DNA from: an uncultured Oribacterium sp.
Lineage (GTDB): Bacteria; Bacillota; Clostridia; Lachnospirales; Lachnospiraceae
Assembly: GCA_900772695.1 (NCBI GenBank)
Contig: CAAGRO010000245.1
Span: 1 to 7,299, forward strand
Direction: 5' to 3'
DNA: 7,299 bases
Shown: one piece after another, positions 5,629-7,299 of the stretch
Numbering within the stretch: position 1 is the stretch's first letter
Layout of the letters: the number at the start of each line of letters is the position of its first letter
The notes under the pieces: generated by a model
Told to the model about the DNA's origin: nothing
The model's input: the letters and a program-made list of their open reading frames with translations, nothing else
Database searches by the model: none
Translations under genes and position numbers: made by a program

Positions 5629-7137
5629 TTACAGCTCGAGCATGCGGGCGGCTTCCGCGCGGAGGGTGCTGCGCTGGTCGCGGAGGAGCAGGAACTGGTT
5701 GTACTGGTAGTACGCGTCGTTTCCGCACTCCTTCACGAAGCGGAGGCAGGCGCTGCTGGCGTTCAGGTTCGAGAGGAAGAGGACGATTTCCTGGCCGTCG
5801 GAGAAGGCGTCGTGGAGGAAGCCGAAGGCGTTCGTGAGCTCGGCACCGGTCTTCTCGATCGCGGCCCTGCGTGCGCTCTCCCGCTTCGTGAACCACTGCT
5901 TCGCGAGGACGTACAGCGCTTCGTCTGTGGTGGCCGTTCCGTCGCCGCGGGCAATGCTGAGATCATGCATGAGCTCCTCGAGTGCGAGGATGACCTTCCG
6001 CTCGATGCGCTCCGCGCGGTGGCTGAGGAGGTGCGCCTTCTGCCGGCGCGCGAGCTCGGCGACCATCGCGTCGTGATCCGATGTAAGCATTGGCATAAAA
6101 TCCTTACCGTCGCGGAGCTTCTTCAGCTCGGTGAAGACGGCGCGCTGGATGTCCACCTGCTCGCCATAGGCGCGGAAGCCCTGGCCGAGGGCGTCGGTGA
6201 GGAGGCCGATGAGGGAGAGCTTCTCGTCGAACGGGGCGCTTACGAGGGCACGGAGGTCGGTCGGACGCTGGCCGGCGAGAATCTCCGGGACGTGATAGCT
6301 CGTGCGGTACTTCTGATAGAGGGCGTAGTAGGTCGCGAAGTCGCGCGCCACCTCCGGGTCCTCGAGGTACTGGAGGACGAGCTCGCGCGTGATCGGGAGG
6401 CCCATCTCCTCGTAAACCGTCATGATGCGGCTCAGGTCTTCCCAGCCGCGGGCGGTGACGAACTGCTGCCCGGCGAGGTCAGCCTTCACGATATAGAAGT
6501 TCTCCTTCTTGATGTCGAGGTAGGCGAGGATCGCGCCGTGGACGCCCATCTGGTAGGCGTAGCGCTTCCAGGCGTCGACATCCGCGGTGATGTCGAGGCG
6601 CTTCACACGGTCGAGGGTCACGATGTCGAAGTCGCGCACGGAGCGGTTGTACTCCGGCGGGTTGCCGGCGGTGACGATCACGAAGCCGTCCGGGACCTTA
6701 TGGGTGCCGAAGGTCTTGTACTGCAGGAACTGCAGCATCATCGGGGCGAGGGTCTCGGACACGCAGTTGATCTCGTCGAGGAAGAGGATGCCTTCGTGGA
6801 TGCCGGAGCGCTCGATCTGCTCATAGACTGCGGCGATGATCTCGGACATGGTGTACTCGGTGACGGAGTACTCTTCGCCGCCGAAGTCACGCTTCGAGAT
6901 GAACGGGAGGCCGATGGCGGACTGGCGCGTGTGGTGCGTGATGGTGTACGACACGAGGTTGATGCCGAGCTCCGACGCGATCTGCTCCATGATGGCGGTC
7001 TTGCCGATGCCCGGCGGGCCCATGAGGAGCATCGGGCGCTGCTTCTCGACCGGGATCCGGTAGGCGCCGGTCTCGTCCTTCAGGAGATAGGCGCGGACCG
7101 TGTTGATGATTTCCTGTTTTGCTTCGATGATGTTCAT
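5629..7137 (-). CDS. MoxR-family AAA+ ATPase
   Basis: A 502-residue cytoplasmic ATPase. Walker A is GPPGIGKT at residues 40-47, Walker B ILFLDE at 117-122, sensor 1 Asn159 in VTAGNPPEYN, and the arginine-finger region DRVKRLDI at 176-183. The HHTRQSAIGLP segment after the first strand and the short gap between Walker motifs fit the MoxR branch. The C-terminal 250 residues are largely helical and charged and have no motif I recognise; they make the protein longer than a minimal MoxR of about 320-350 residues. MoxR proteins are known to act as chaperone-like ATPases with von Willebrand A domain partners, maturing metalloenzymes or surface complexes. No such partner is adjacent here: downstream is a convergent gene and upstream is noncoding up to the window edge. 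AAGAAAGG seven bases before the ATG supports the start. Confidence 0.92.
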   Translation of the reverse strand: MNIIEAKQEIINTVRAYLLKDETGAYRIPVEKQRPMLLMGPPGIGKTAIMEQIASELGINLVSYTITHHTRQSAIGLPFISKRDFGGEEYSVTEYTMSEIIAAVYEQIERSGIHEGILFLDEINCVSETLAPMMLQFLQYKTFGTHKVPDGFVIVTAGNPPEYNRSVRDFDIVTLDRVKRLDITADVDAWKRYAYQMGVHGAILAYLDIKKENFYIVKADLAGQQFVTARGWEDLSRIMTVYEEMGLPITRELVLQYLEDPEVARDFATYYALYQKYRTSYHVPEILAGQRPTDLRALVSAPFDEKLSLIGLLTDALGQGFRAYGEQVDIQRAVFTELKKLRDGKDFMPMLTSDHDAMVAELARRQKAHLLSHRAERIERKVILALEELMHDLSIARGDGTATTDEALYVLAKQWFTKRESARRAAIEKTGAELTNAFGFLHDAFSDGQEIVLFLSNLNASSACLRFVKECGNDAYYQYNQFLLLRDQRSTLRAEAARMLEL

Positions 7138-7144
7138 TTTTCAA

Positions 7145-7152
7145 CCTTTCTT
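7145..7152 (-). promoter_or_regulatory. Ribosome binding site of the MoxR gene
   Basis: Minus strand AAGAAAGG, seven bases before the ATG at 7137. Good spacing for the AUG call. Confidence 0.75.
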
Positions 7153-7180
7153 TCCAGGACCCGGAGGGACGGCAACAGAA

Positions 7181-7208
7181 ACCATACGGAGAGTTCGTGT
7201 AAAATCAA
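7181..7208 (-). promoter_or_regulatory. Possible weak promoter for the MoxR gene
   Basis: On the minus strand TTGATT (7203-7208) and TATGGT (7181-7186) are 16 bp apart, predicting a leader of about 35 nt. The -10 box is poor, so this is only the best candidate in the 162 bp available; the true promoter may lie further upstream or outside the window. Confidence 0.3.
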
Positions 7209-7211
7209 GCC

Positions 7212-7254
7212 GGGTTCCCTTAGCGGCACTTGGTGCTATCTCTCCTTGGAACCC
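7212..7254. repeat. Inverted repeat enclosing a smaller hairpin
   Basis: GGGTTCC (7212-7218) and GGAACCC (7248-7254) are perfect complements around 29 bp that contain a smaller GCAC-TTG-GTGC hairpin. The element lies upstream of the MoxR gene, 8 bp from a second inverted repeat. It could be the structured end of an RNA, part of a mobile element end, or an operator. I do not recognise it. Confidence 0.65.
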
Positions 7255-7263
7255 TCTAGCAAT

Positions 7264-7290
7264 GCTGAGTTTTCATGAAGAAAACTCAGC
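7264..7290. repeat. Perfect 11-bp inverted repeat, hairpin
   Basis: GCTGAGTTTTC (7264-7274), loop ATGAA, and GAAAACTCAGC (7280-7290) pair perfectly. Outside it, CAAT on the left can pair with ATTG on the right with one bulged G, extending the stem. There is no T tract after it in either direction, so a standard Rho-independent terminator does not fit well, although a gene beyond the window edge could use it. Confidence 0.75.
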
Positions 7291-7299
7291 GATTGCAGA

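Noticed and set aside
5533..7278. A 581-residue open frame on the plus strand covering the entire MoxR gene
   Set aside because: It is antisense to a gene with clear Walker A, Walker B and sensor motifs. Its product is low-complexity and rich in Glu, Val, Leu, Ala and Arg, as expected from the complement of GC-rich codons.
5486..7296. Shared 10-mer CAGCGATTGC in the terminator (5486) and beside the hairpin at 7287
   Set aside because: A single 10-base match between two hairpin regions is weak, and the flanking sequences do not align.

Overview
The window looks like chromosomal DNA from an anaerobic Gram-positive Firmicute, most likely a Lachnospiraceae-like Clostridium with a fairly G+C-rich genome. 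This rests on gene content and style: a lipoprotein solute-binding protein coupled to a Cache/PAS hybrid histidine kinase, a small P-loop uridine-kinase-like protein, a MoxR ATPase, good GG-rich ribosome binding sites and textbook sigma-A promoters. The assignment is by family resemblance only; no taxonomic marker gene is present.

Layout. Positions 1-4432 hold a leftward signalling operon. A sigma-A-type promoter (4404-4432) drives a 621-residue lipoprotein (2427-4292). Its N-terminal part is an extracellular solute-binding domain and its C-terminal part resembles the C-terminal domain of 5'-nucleotidases. Its stop codon overlaps the start of a hybrid sensor kinase (2427 leftward). The kinase reads through two membrane segments, a Cache-like extracellular sensor, PAS, HisKA, HATPase and a receiver domain, and is cut by the window edge inside the receiver. 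No ABC permease or ATPase lies between them, so the lipoprotein is more likely a ligand-presenting sensor subunit than a transporter component.

Positions 4433-5348 hold a divergent rightward unit. A near-consensus promoter (TTGACA, 17 bp, TACAAT) is followed by a GC-rich leader of about 180 nt with several hairpins and an AUG-UAG start-stop pair behind a good Shine-Dalgarno sequence. Then comes a 203-residue uridine-kinase-like P-loop kinase.

Positions 5349-5628 are a convergent intergenic region with a Rho-independent terminator and an array of 10-bp direct repeats (four exact copies, one degenerate). Positions 5629-7137 hold a leftward MoxR-family AAA+ ATPase. The last 162 bp upstream of it contain two strong inverted repeats that no gene explains.

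The most distinctive content is the nucleotidase-C-like fusion on a sensor-coupled binding lipoprotein, the pure CTC codon repeat in the kinase's first membrane helix, the structured leader of the kinase-like gene, and the phased 10-bp repeat array.
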